Assembly (NCBI RefSeq): GCF_913058035.1
Contig: NZ_CAJXPA010000006.1
Coordinates: 1 to 64,000 of the forward strand
DNA length: 64,000 nucleotides
Direction: 5' to 3'
Source: an uncultured Paraglaciecola sp.
Lineage (GTDB): Bacteria; Pseudomonadota; Gammaproteobacteria; Enterobacterales; Alteromonadaceae
The translations under genes were made by a program, and so were the position numbers. The notes beneath the pieces were generated by a model. It was not told the origin of the DNA. It saw only the letters and a program-made list of their open reading frames with translations, and searched no databases. Position 1 is the stretch's first letter, and each line of letters opens with the position of its first letter. Of this stretch, positions 29,792-38,721 are shown in pieces.

Positions 29792-30258
29792 TTATAATGA
29801 GAACATTTCTACTTTTATTTAAGGGGGGGGCTATTTTTTATCTCGCCAAAAATGTCAAAAGGGTTTAAATAACTATTTGTTTAAGTTTTTCAGCATAAAG
29901 ATATATAAATTAGTTAGTACAGTAATTGTCATTCTCAATTTTTCAGCAAAATCTTTGGAACTAGGGAAAACAAAATTAGCATCAGTGCTTGATTGATTTT
30001 CCCATTATTCATAAAAATATGCATAAAATATTTTCAGGATCTTGATACACAGCATGGCTTATACAACCTGTTTCCTTGAACAAGTGAGCAACATGTTTTT
30101 GACAGATCTGCATAGCTTGATGCATGCTGACATCCTTGTTTCACAAATTCCCTGTAATAATGACATTTACAGCTGACTTTATAGTCTTCTATCTAAGTTA
30201 ATAGATTAAATAATAAGGTCTGGCATAATCGTAATTAAGGTACCCAACTGCATATCTA
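29792..30258. other. Gene-free spacer before the 5-oxoprolinase
   Basis: Contains a run of eight G (29823-29830) about 30 bp upstream of the broken DUF4097-like gene. The promoter of the rightward 5-oxoprolinase gene must also lie here, but I could not assign it. Confidence 0.4.
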
Positions 30259-33200
30259 ATGACTAAAGACTTCTGCACAAATTATAAAAATTGGCAATTT
30301 TGGATTGATCGCGGTGGCACTTTCACAGATATTGTTGCACGACATCCAGATGGCACACTGCTATGCAAAAAATACCTGTCTGAAAATCCAGAAGCCTATG
30401 ATGATGCGGCTGTATTTGGTATTAAATCAATTCTGGATATCCACCAATCTGATCCCGTGCCTGATGGACTAATCGACAAAATCAAAATGGGTACTACAGT
30501 TGCGACTAACGCTTTACTAGAACGTAAAGGTGACAGTGTGCTACTAGCGATCACAAAAGGTTTTAAAGATGCACTTGAAATTGGGTATCAAGCACGCCCT
30601 GATACCTTTGCCTTAAGGATTGAAAAACCAGATATTCTGTACACTCAGGTCGTGGAAATAAATGAAAGAGTCACTGCTAAGGGTGAAGTCTTACAAGCAC
30701 TGGATATTGAATTAACTAAAAAAGCGTTGGAAAGTGCTTTTAACCAAGGTCTAACGAGCATAGCAATAGTCCTAATGCATGGTTACCAATACAGCCAGCA
30801 TGAAAAACAGCTGATGCAGTTGGCCAAAGAGATTGGCTATAAACAAATTTCAGCCAGCCATGAAGTCAGTCCTCTACAAAAGCTAATTTCCAGAGGTGAA
30901 ACCACTTTAGTGGATGCTTATCTCACCCCTATACTATTAAGATACATACAAAATATTAGTAAAGGGCTAAATCAAAAAACGCCAGCACAATTGTTATTTA
31001 TGCAGTCATCTGGCGGCCTTACTAGCGCAGACACGTTCCGCGGGCGAGATGCGATTTTATCTGGCCCTGCAGGCGGCATAGTGGGTGCAGTGCACACCGC
31101 TAAACTAGCAGGGTTTGATAAAATCATTGGATTTGATATGGGTGGTACCTCTACCGATGTATCTCACTATGCTGGCGAGTTTGAGAAAGCCTACGAAACA
31201 CAAGTCGCGGGTGTGAGTATGCGTGTACCTATGTTACACATCCATACTGTAGCTGCCGGTGGTGGTTCAGTCTTACGTTACGAGGATGGACGTTTTCGGG
31301 TCGGCCCTGAGTCTGCAGGCGCCGTTCCAGGACCAGTATGTTATCGACGTAATGGCAAACTTGCAGTGACCGACATTAACCTGTGTTTAGGAAAAATTCA
31401 GGCTGATTTTTTCCCTAATATTTTTGGCCCAGAACAAAACCAGCCTTTAGATAAGACAAGTTCAGTACAAGCTTTTGCAGACATCGCGAAAATCATTGAC
31501 GATGGACGTTGCGCTGAAGACGTAGCGGAAGGTTTTCTAGCGATTGCTATTCAACACATGGCGCAAGCCATCAAAAAAATATCCATTGCCCGTGGTTATG
31601 ACGTGTCCAATTATGTGCTGAACTGTTTTGGTGGTGCAGGTGGACAACATGCTTGTTTGGTGGCTGAAAAGTTAGGCATTAAAACTATATTTTTACATAG
31701 TTATTCTGGCATATTATCAGCTTACGGTATGGGATTAGCCGATATACAAGTAGAGCGCCAGAAGGTAGCAAGCCCACTGATTCAAAGTGGTGACATGCAG
31801 GCCATTGATATGGCTGTTGAGCAACTTAAACTAGCTAATATGCAAGACTTAAACAGACAAGGCTTAAACAATAACCACATCACTCATCACTGTACTGCTT
31901 TACTCAAATACCTCAATACCGACACCAGCCTTAACATCCCCATAGATACTTTTGCAGCCATGCAACAAAACTTTAAAGAACAGCATGAACAACAGTTTGG
32001 CTTTAGTGGGACCGCTCTCAGTGGATCTGCCGGCAGTGCGCCTAGTAAAGCCATAGTGATTGATACTTTGATTGTTGAATCTTTTGGTGGCGCCGAAAAA
32101 ATTTCAGAAGCCAAACAAACGATAACCAGCGACGTGCCCATAAAAATACAAAACGTTAGGCAAATTTATAGCCAGGGTGAATGGTTAGAGACCCCTGTCA
32201 TAAAGCTATCCTCACTTAAATTTGGTCATGAAGTAACTGGCCCAGCTATTATTGTTGAGTCTACAGGCACCATTATTGTTGAAAAAAACTGGCGAGTGAA
32301 AGTCAATGTTAATGGCCATTTGGTGCTTCACTTTGAGAAAGTAAAAACGACATTAGACTCAGTCTCATCTTTATCTTTATCCTTACAACAAAACACGCTA
32401 GGTAAGGCAGACCCAGTCACACTAGAGCTATTTAACAGTGCTTTTATGAGCATAGCGCAGCAAATGGGCATAGTGCTGCGTAATACGTCACAGTCAGTTA
32501 ATGTTAAAGAACGTTTAGACTTTTCCTGTGCCATTTTTGATGCCACTGGGAACTTGATTGCCAACGCACCGCATGTGCCGGTGCATTTAGGCTCAATGGA
32601 TGCCAGTGTCAAAGTGATTATTAATGGTACTCAATCCATCAATGCAGGCGACGTATTTGTACAAAATAACCCCTACAACGGTGGCTCTCACCTACCCGAC
32701 ATTACAGTTATTACCCCAGTATTTGACTCGGCTAACGCTAATATTTTATTTTATGTCGCCAGCCGTGCCCACCATGAAGACGTAGGAGGTATTGCACCGG
32801 GTTCCATGTCTTCGCTGGCCACAGATATCCACCAAGAAGGCATATTACTAGACGGCGTAAAACTAATTGAACAAGGGCATTTTCAAACTGAGCGTATTGA
32901 AAAGCTTTTTTCTTCAGGTGATTATCCAGCTAGAAATATTGCCCAAAATATGGCTGATTTAATGGCGCAAACCGCTGCTAATAAAACAGGTGTAAATGAA
33001 TTACTGAAGCTGGTCGAGCAGCATAGTCTTAAAACCGTTTATGCTTATATGCAACATATCCAAGACAGCGCCAAAACCTCAGTACAAAAAGTGCTGGCTA
33101 GATTACAAGATGGTGAGTTTAGTTACCCGTTAGAATCGGGTGCCACCATTGTTGTTAAAATCATTATTGATAAAACCAAATTAAAGGCATGTATTGATTT

Positions 33201-33954
33201 TACAGGCACAAGTGAGCAACAAAACAATAATTTGAATGCCCCAAAAGCCATAACTCAAGCTGCTGTGATGTATGTATTTAGATGTTTGGTTAACGATGAT
33301 ATCCCGCTTAACGCAGGCTGCATGCAAGCGCTAGATATTATTGTGCCTGAAGGCTCGTTACTTAATCCATATTTCCCGGCGGCGGTAGTAGCAGGTAATG
33401 TTGAAACTAGCCAAGCGGTGACCAATGCGCTATTTGCTGCCTTAGGTGTATTAGGTTCAAGCCAAGGCACTATGAATAACCTCACCTTTGGAAATGAACG
33501 TTATCAGTATTACGAAACAATTTGTTCCGGCAGTCCTGCGGGAGTTATGCCTTCAGGGGAAGGTTTTAATGGTGTAGCCGCAGTGCATACCCATATGACA
33601 AATACCCGTATGACCGACCCCGAAATACTAGAGCAACGTTACCCGGTGATCCTCAAAGAATTCAGAATTGACCGCAATTCAGGTGGCAAAGGTAAATACA
33701 ATGCAGGAGACGGTATTACTCGCACCATTACCTTTTTAGAAGATATGCAGTGCTCGATTTTATCAGGACACCGAATAACCCCACCCTTCGGTCTTAACGG
33801 CGGTGAAGCGGGACGGATTGGACGCAACTGGTTAACAAAACCCAACGGCGAGCATCAATATTTAGCAGGATGTGAGCATACTACGGTTAACGCTGGGGAC
33901 AGTATATCTATTCAATCACCCACTGGTGGAGGGTTTGGAAAAGCCGATGGGTGA
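30259..33954 (+). CDS. ATP-dependent 5-oxoprolinase (fused HyuA-HyuB type)
   Basis: A 1231-residue fusion of the hydantoinase/oxoprolinase A part (about 1-690) and B part (about 715-1230), the eukaryotic-OPLAH-like layout. It should open 5-oxo-L-proline to glutamate with ATP. Seen: the N-terminal phosphate-binding [24 protein letters not shown] and [17 protein letters not shown] in part [33 protein letters not shown] and the C-terminal SPTGGGFG in part B. Hydantoinase activity is an alternative. The following Nramp-like gene starts 44 bp after its stop, so the two form a likely operon. Confidence 0.88.
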   Translation: MTKDFCTNYKNWQFWIDRGGTFTDIVARHPDGTLLCKKYLSENPEAYDDAAVFGIKSILDIHQSDPVPDGLIDKIKMGTTVATNALLERKGDSVLLAITKGFKDALEIGYQARPDTFALRIEKPDILYTQVVEINERVTAKGEVLQALDIELTKKALESAFNQGLTSIAIVLMHGYQYSQHEKQLMQLAKEIGYKQISASHEVSPLQKLISRGETTLVDAYLTPILLRYIQNISKGLNQKTPAQLLFMQSSGGLTSADTFRGRDAILSGPAGGIVGAVHTAKLAGFDKIIGFDMGGTSTDVSHYAGEFEKAYETQVAGVSMRVPMLHIHTVAAGGGSVLRYEDGRFRVGPESAGAVPGPVCYRRNGKLAVTDINLCLGKIQADFFPNIFGPEQNQPLDKTSSVQAFADIAKIIDDGRCAEDVAEGFLAIAIQHMAQAIKKISIARGYDVSNYVLNCFGGAGGQHACLVAEKLGIKTIFLHSYSGILSAYGMGLADIQVERQKVASPLIQSGDMQAIDMAVEQLKLANMQDLNRQGLNNNHITHHCTALLKYLNTDTSLNIPIDTFAAMQQNFKEQHEQQFGFSGTALSGSAGSAPSKAIVIDTLIVESFGGAEKISEAKQTITSDVPIKIQNVRQIYSQGEWLETPVIKLSSLKFGHEVTGPAIIVESTGTIIVEKNWRVKVNVNGHLVLHFEKVKTTLDSVSSLSLSLQQNTLGKADPVTLELFNSAFMSIAQQMGIVLRNTSQSVNVKERLDFSCAIFDATGNLIANAPHVPVHLGSMDASVKVIINGTQSINAGDVFVQNNPYNGGSHLPDITVITPVFDSANANILFYVASRAHHEDVGGIAPGSMSSLATDIHQEGILLDGVKLIEQGHFQTERIEKLFSSGDYPARNIAQNMADLMAQTAANKTGVNELLKLVEQHSLKTVYAYMQHIQDSAKTSVQKVLARLQDGEFSYPLESGATIVVKIIIDKTKLKACIDFTGTSEQQNNNLNAPKAITQAAVMYVFRCLVNDDIPLNAGCMQALDIIVPEGSLLNPYFPAAVVAGNVETSQAVTNALFAALGVLGSSQGTMNNLTFGNERYQYYETICSGSPAGVMPSGEGFNGVAAVHTHMTNTRMTDPEILEQRYPVILKEFRIDRNSGGKGKYNAGDGITRTITFLEDMQCSILSGHRITPPFGLNGGEAGRIGRNWLTKPNGEHQYLAGCEHTTVNAGDSISIQSPTGGGFGKADG

Positions 33955-33998
33955 TGTACCCGCCTATCTCATAATAAGAAACAAGTAAGTTAAAACCT

Positions 33999-35216
33999 AT
34001 GTTAAAACGTATTAAAAACATCGGCCCAGGTGCCTTAATTGCGGCTGCGTTTATTGGCCCAGGAACCGTTACTGCTTGCACATTGGCAGGAGCAAATTAC
34101 GGCTACACCCTGCTGTGGGCTCTACTGTTTGCTACTGTCGCCACCATTATTTTGCAAGAAATGTCTGCTCGATTGGGGTTAGTCACCCAACAAGGTTTAG
34201 GCGAAACACTGCGAATTATGCTGAATCAGTCTGTCTGGAAATGGCCACTATTTAGTTTGATTATGGTGGCTTTGTATCTGGGTAACGCAGCTTACGAAGC
34301 CGGCAATTTATCAGGCGCAGCATTAGGCATTCAAGCACTAACAGATGAAAGACGGTCGCTTTACCGCATTTCTGTTATCGTAATTTCGCTGTTAGCGGGT
34401 ATTTTATTGTGGCGCGGTTCATATAAACAGATTGAACGTATGTTACTTGTGTTAGTGGCGATTATGGCACTAGCATTTATTGCCACTTTTATCTCAGTAG
34501 GACCAGACTTAACGGCGCTTTTTAAAGGACTTACCACACCCAACATTCCAGACGGTAGCCTATTAACCGTTATCGCTCTTATTGGTACAACAGTCGTGCC
34601 CTACAACTTGTTTTTACATGCCTCTGCGGTAAAAGCTAAGTGGTCATCGATTAACGATTTAAAACATGCTCGTGCAGATACTGCTACCGCCATTGGACTA
34701 GGTGGTTTGATTACAATATTGATAGCTTCCACCGCCGCAGCCAGCATCTTTGGCAGCGGTTTGAACATATCAGGGGCCGGCGATATGGCGACACAATTGG
34801 AGCCACTATTCGGTTCACTTTCAAAAACCATGTTAGGCATGGGCTTTTTTGCAGCGGGTTTAAGCAGTTCAATCACTGCCCCTTTAGCTACCGCCTATGC
34901 AGTGACAGAAATATTAGGGATCAAAGGCGGCACTTCGTCGCGAGTCTTCAAACTAATTGCCCTAAGTGTAATTTTTAGTGGTGCATCCTTTGCGTTAACC
35001 GGCATCAAACCCATAAGTATTATACTGACCGCACAATTTGCTAACGGATTATTATTGCCTATTATTGCCATGTTTTTGCTGGTTGTGATGAACCAGAAAA
35101 AACAGTTAGGGCAATACGTGAATAAATGGTTAGGCAATACGTTGGGTGCAATAGTCGTGATAGTGACTGCAGGGTTAGGTATCCGGTTGATAATGAGCGC
35201 TACTGGGGTGCTTTGA
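33999..35216 (+). CDS. Nramp-family transporter lacking canonical metal motifs
   Basis: A 405-residue protein with about 11 hydrophobic helices and the Nramp/SLC11 fold: TM1 begins IGPGALIAAAFIGPGTVTA, followed by GANYGYTLLW and QEMSARLG. The family's metal-binding motif DPGN is GPGT here (20-23), and the TM6 motif MPH is VPY (200-202, in GTTVVPYNLFLHAS). The residues that bind Mn2+/Fe2+ and the TM6 His are thus missing. It lies 44 bp after the 5-oxoprolinase. Family membership is clear; the substrate is inferred not to be the usual divalent metals and may be 5-oxoproline or a related acid. Confidence 0.85.
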   Translation: MLKRIKNIGPGALIAAAFIGPGTVTACTLAGANYGYTLLWALLFATVATIILQEMSARLGLVTQQGLGETLRIMLNQSVWKWPLFSLIMVALYLGNAAYEAGNLSGAALGIQALTDERRSLYRISVIVISLLAGILLWRGSYKQIERMLLVLVAIMALAFIATFISVGPDLTALFKGLTTPNIPDGSLLTVIALIGTTVVPYNLFLHASAVKAKWSSINDLKHARADTATAIGLGGLITILIASTAAASIFGSGLNISGAGDMATQLEPLFGSLSKTMLGMGFFAAGLSSSITAPLATAYAVTEILGIKGGTSSRVFKLIALSVIFSGASFALTGIKPISIILTAQFANGLLLPIIAMFLLVVMNQKKQLGQYVNKWLGNTLGAIVVIVTAGLGIRLIMSATGVL

Positions 35217-35297
35217 CCTGTAACGTCAATATTGCTTGAAAGAGCAGAATTAATCGAAAACTAATCTGAGTCAAAAGCAATGTTGAACTGCCTTAAT

Positions 35298-35363
35298 GGG
35301 AGTGGGAGTGGGATTGGGAGTGGAAGTGGGAATGGGAATGAGAATGGGAATGGGAATGAGACT
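35298..35363 (+). repeat. G-rich hexanucleotide microsatellite (11 units), G-quadruplex motif
   Basis: Eleven 6-bp units of the form GGGAGT/GGGAAT (some GGGATT, GGAAGT, GAGAAT). The first four units give G3-N3-G3-N3-G3-N3-G3, a textbook intramolecular quadruplex pattern on the plus strand. It starts about 80 bp after the stop of the Nramp-like gene. Confidence 0.95.
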
Positions 35364-35976
35364 ATGGCCTTAAGGTGATAATTACTTAACTTACATAACA
35401 CTCAAAATCGATCTTTACAAAGACACCCAAAATAATACGTTACCCAATCACAGCATGATCAACAATCACAAAGTAGTGGGTAGCTTTTCATTTAACGTTT
35501 TAAAGTGAGGAGTTTGAGATTGTTTAGAATTTGACAAAATGATTTGAATTAAATGGGTCGTCCAGCTGCAAAATGCAGGCAATATGGATGAGCACACGTC
35601 GTACGAAATTTATCAAACACCTCATCTTATAAACTTAAATAAAAATCTTAAAATACTAAGTTGATTTTTAGTTCATAAGTGGCTTTATGAAGCAGGTCGA
35701 AAGTTTTTATTCATTTGTATGAGTCAATGGATATTAACTATAAATTGACTTGTCCGTTGAATTCAAACAAAGCGTAACAACGTTTTAGCTACCATAACTT
35801 GAATATGCTGATGACCTGTGTGTTCTTTAAAATGGTTCATCGATTGCTTTGTTCTTTCGGCATAACAAAATGGTTTTTCAAACTCGGTAGTGAGGGTGAG
35901 CCCTGTTCGTCTGATTCGCCTAAATTTTTCAGAATGGGTTGTTGTTGATCGATATGTTCTGCTTTGTCATTTCTGA
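35364..35976. other. Gene-free stretch next to transposase relic
   Basis: No supported gene. The leftward frame beyond the transposase relic stop stays protein-like for some 60 codons (LPSLKNHFVMPKEQSNR and similar), so the relic may once have extended to about 35800, but stops then become frequent. Confidence 0.4.
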
Positions 35977-36676
35977 TTATCTTGCCAGTATGTCGACTAT
36001 CTCAGAGTAATCTTTGAGGGGAAATATGATACTTTTAGGCATATTTTGTTTTATCGACTTTAATCGCTTTTTAATGCCGGTGTGATTTGAAGTTTCTAGG
36101 GTCCTCGCCATTTTGGTTCGAATAGGATTAAGGTCAACATAAGCCATACAGGACAGTAATGCAGCTTCATCTAACAACGCTTGAGATTTAAACCTTCCTT
36201 CCCAGAACCTGCCCTACATTCATCCTCTTTGTTGGCTTGCCGGGCAATGTACTCATTTAGATTTCGCATCAGCCAGCTAATGTCATGAAACGTCTGCGAT
36301 ATTCGGTAATGGTGTCATCTAAGGTGAGCTGCTGGCCTTGGCTTATGGGAACTCATCTGGCAAACATTTGGTTGAGTTATGTGCCTTTGTGTAGGCGATG
36401 CCAACGCTAAACAACGTCATAGTCTGACCACTCTTGGGTTTACTTCACATCCTCATGCAACACAACATGTACGTGATTAACCATCACCGCATAGGCACCC
36501 TAATCTATGGCGAACACGGAAGATAAAAATAACAATCATTTTTAACCAGGCCGCAGCGGTGTTAATAGCTATATCCAGAATAATTATCTACACCCCACAA
36601 AAAAAGCGCCTTACGCAACGGGAAACGCGAGATAATTAGGAAGATCCAATCAACTAATTTGACAACTACGAGGTTG
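35977..36676 (-). pseudogene. Relic of a Y1 (HUH) transposase, IS200-like/RAYT type
   Basis: Read leftwards, the decayed frame gives in order QPRSCQIS (36676), a damaged segment ending DNYSGYSY, then YAVMVNHVHVVLHEDVK with the HUH motif H-V-H (about 36464-36475). EWSDYDVV, RWHRLHKGT, QGQQLTLDDTITEYRRRF, RQANKEDE and the still open last part [20 protein letters not shown] (ending 35977) follow. This is the layout of single-domain Y1 transposases. At least six in-frame stops and frameshifts break it. No REP-like hairpins or left/right ends were recognised. Confidence 0.8.
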
Positions 36677-37011
36677 GGGCACAACGTCAATCCTTTGATT
36701 TGTTTCCTCATCAAAGCCTAGCCTAGCTTATCTTGATAAATAGACAGACTGTTATGGGTGGCTTGGTAATTATGTTCAGTGGACAGGCCGTGAAACAATT
36801 CGCTCGTTTGCACTTAAAAATATTGGAGAGTTCGCTACTATGTTGTCATTTTAGTCCGACAACAGAATGGCGGCATTTATCGCACAAGTCATAAGCGACA
36901 ATAAATTTTGAACATGTTTTTCAGTCGTTTCGTATTGATTTTTGTTAGTTACAATCTCAACTAGAACGCAACTTAGTCAAATTGACTCTGAACCTTTAAT
37001 TGGCTCAGACC
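36677..37011. other. Gene-free stretch
   Basis: 335 bp between the transposase relic and the TTTTTA tract. No supported reading frame, repeat or RNA gene. Confidence 0.4.
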
Positions 37012-37080
37012 TTTTATTTCTATTTTTATTTTTATTTTTATTTTTATTTTTATTTTTATTTTTATTTTTATTTTTATTTA
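37012..37080 (+). repeat. TTTTTA hexanucleotide tract (about 10 units) upstream of msrB
   Basis: A nearly pure run of TTTTTA units from about 37012 to 37080, ending 58 bp before the msrB start codon. A plus-strand frame through it reads (FY)n, which is an artefact of the repeat. Confidence 0.95.
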
Positions 37081-37138
37081 GAAATAAATACTACCATTTA
37101 CGGTCTAGTTACTTATAAGTTACAAAAAGAGGCGCCTT

Positions 37139-37711
37139 ATGAACCGAAGAAAATTTATCACGTCAACTATTGCAGTGACCGCAAGCCTAGGATTAGGTAG
37201 CACCATGTTTTCGGCTTTTGCTGAGCCCGCGTTCAAAAAAACCAAAACTGCGCTCGCAGTACAGCAGGAATGGCGCGAGTTGCTTCCTAAAGGTTACAAC
37301 GACAGCTTAGTGTTAACGCCTATTGAATTGAGTGAGCAAGAATGGCAACAGCGTCTTAGTTCAGCTGCCTTTAAAGTGCTGCGAGATGAGCAAACAGAGC
37401 GGCCTGGTTCCTCTGCCTTAAATGAACAGCATAGTGAGGGCGTGTATGCCTGTGAAGGGTGTGATTTGCCGTTATTTACGTCAGCAATGAAGTTTGAAAG
37501 TGGTACAGGGTGGCCTAGTTTTATCACACATATACCTGGGCATTTGGCGACTAAAAGGGATTATAAAATGATTTGGCCACGAACCGAATATCATTGTATA
37601 CGCTGTGGTGGACATCAGGGCCATGTGTTCGATGATGGCCCTAAACCCACTGGTCAACGCTGGTGCAATAACGGTGTGGCACTGAAGTTTATAGCGATGA
37701 ACCCCAGCTAA
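37139..37711 (+). CDS. msrB: Tat-exported peptide-methionine (R)-S-oxide reductase
   Basis: Reduces methionine-R-sulfoxide in proteins. The 190-residue protein starts with a twin-arginine signal (MNRRKFITS, hydrophobic stretch, cleavage near AFAEP at about 28-30), so it should work in the periplasm as a folded enzyme. The MsrB domain (about 45-187) has zinc cysteines C105/C108 and C153/C156, SGTGWPSF, and the catalytic C176 in RWCNNGVALKF. The ribosome-binding site is AGAGG. It lies just after a TTTTTA microsatellite and is monocistronic. Confidence 0.92.
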   Translation: MNRRKFITSTIAVTASLGLGSTMFSAFAEPAFKKTKTALAVQQEWRELLPKGYNDSLVLTPIELSEQEWQQRLSSAAFKVLRDEQTERPGSSALNEQHSEGVYACEGCDLPLFTSAMKFESGTGWPSFITHIPGHLATKRDYKMIWPRTEYHCIRCGGHQGHVFDDGPKPTGQRWCNNGVALKFIAMNPS

Positions 37712-37808
37712 GTATAATTGATTGACCAAAAAGTAGGTTTTAACCAGCTAACACCATGGAAAATGCTGACCTTGCAAACCCTACCAGAACGTTACTAAAA
37801 TAAATGTA

Positions 37809-37950
37809 GTCGGTAAATGAACACTTCAAACATGACAAAATTGATGTCGGGTTCATTGACATTTTACCGACATAAAAACCAGTCATTCGATTAATCAAAC
37901 GATACTGACTGGTCATCGTTAAACGGAATAGTTAAACGGAATAGTTAAAC
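37809..37950. repeat. Cluster of inverted and direct repeats after msrB
   Basis: GTCGGTAAA (37809-37817) is inverted at 37863-37871. CCAGTCA (37879-37885) is inverted at 37906-37912. A 13-bp direct repeat GTTAAACGGAATA occurs at 37918-37930 and 37931-37943, with a third partial copy to 37950. The whole could be a decayed miniature element or regulatory RNA; no known family recognised. Confidence 0.6.
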
Positions 37951-38094
37951 ATCATAAATCAACAAGACACACTTCGTAACAGTAATGCCGTCTCTTTTGC
38001 TCGAAGGTGGCTGTCAGAGTCGAACATACCAAAATAACGTCTTGCCCTACCACACTGATGGGGAGACCTATATTTGAGTCACCATAATCTGATA

Positions 38095-38313
38095 TCAAAA
38101 ATTAGCATGCGCTAATCTGAGAGTGTTCCCTAACTGTGCTTTAGTTAATGTTAGAATAGCCGTTCGCGCATCAGCACTAATATCAATAAAACGCAGGGCA
38201 ACGGTAACCGACAAGATACTTAAAACAACAATCACAATAATAAGTTCAATTGGAGTAAACCCCCTTCTTATTATTTCCGAAAATCTTATAGTGACCCAAA
38301 ACTCCAACCTCAA
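38095..38313 (-). pseudogene. Stump of a type IV prepilin-like gene
   Basis: A 72-residue frame with a prepilin leader and processing site, RRG then FTPIELIIVIV, continuing as a hydrophobic helix and then RFIDISADARTAIL, typical of MSHA-type pseudopilins. It stops after about 55 mature residues with no C-terminal pilin domain, and no further matching sequence was found downstream in any frame. Residue 3 of the mature part is Pro instead of the usual Leu; the Glu at +5 is kept. Most likely a truncated remnant rather than a working pilin. Confidence 0.6.
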
Positions 38314-38721
38314 CCCTCAACCCTCCAAAGCACTTTAGCAAGAAAACACATAACTACCTCATATTAATGATAATAGAAATAAATAAAGAGTCTAAAAATA
38401 GTAAAATAGCGCCCTGTTCTTTTCAAAAAATCTACGTTGACAGCGTTCATCAACATGACGTCCATTTTGATAACCGTATAAATTTTTGTCCGAACTATCA
38501 ATCATCATGAAGCCACGATTTAATTGAATATTATTTAAGAGAAGTGTTTTATTTTCATATTTTTTTAGAAATATTATGAGGAGGGTAAAACAGAGCTGCT
38601 GAAATCTGTTTCTTTCCTCGATGTGAAGTTAATGCCATCCCATATCAATAGGATGGCATTAATAAGTATTGTTAGTTACAAATAATCAGCTACTTAATTT
38701 TAGTATTTGGTTATTAACAAT
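38314..38721. other. Spacer with hairpin and an unassigned protein-like stretch
   Basis: A 12-bp perfect hairpin TTAATGCCATCC/GGATGGCATTAA (38629-38640 with 38651-38662) lies downstream of the leftward M2 peptidase gene and may end its transcript, though no T-run follows. Leftward between about 38560 and 38405 an open stretch reads RGFMMIDSSDKNLYGYQNG and VDERCQRRFFEKNRA. It looks like protein but has no start and no family I recognise. Confidence 0.45.

Noticed and set aside
37000-37200. Plus-strand frame reading (FY)n before msrB
   Set aside because: It is only the translation of the TTTTTA microsatellite and overlaps the msrB start in another frame.
37990-38060. tRNA-like string (reverse strand TTCGACTC next to GACAGCCACC)
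   Set aside because: The T-arm and acceptor stems do not pair properly and no anticodon arm can be built, so I do not call a tRNA.
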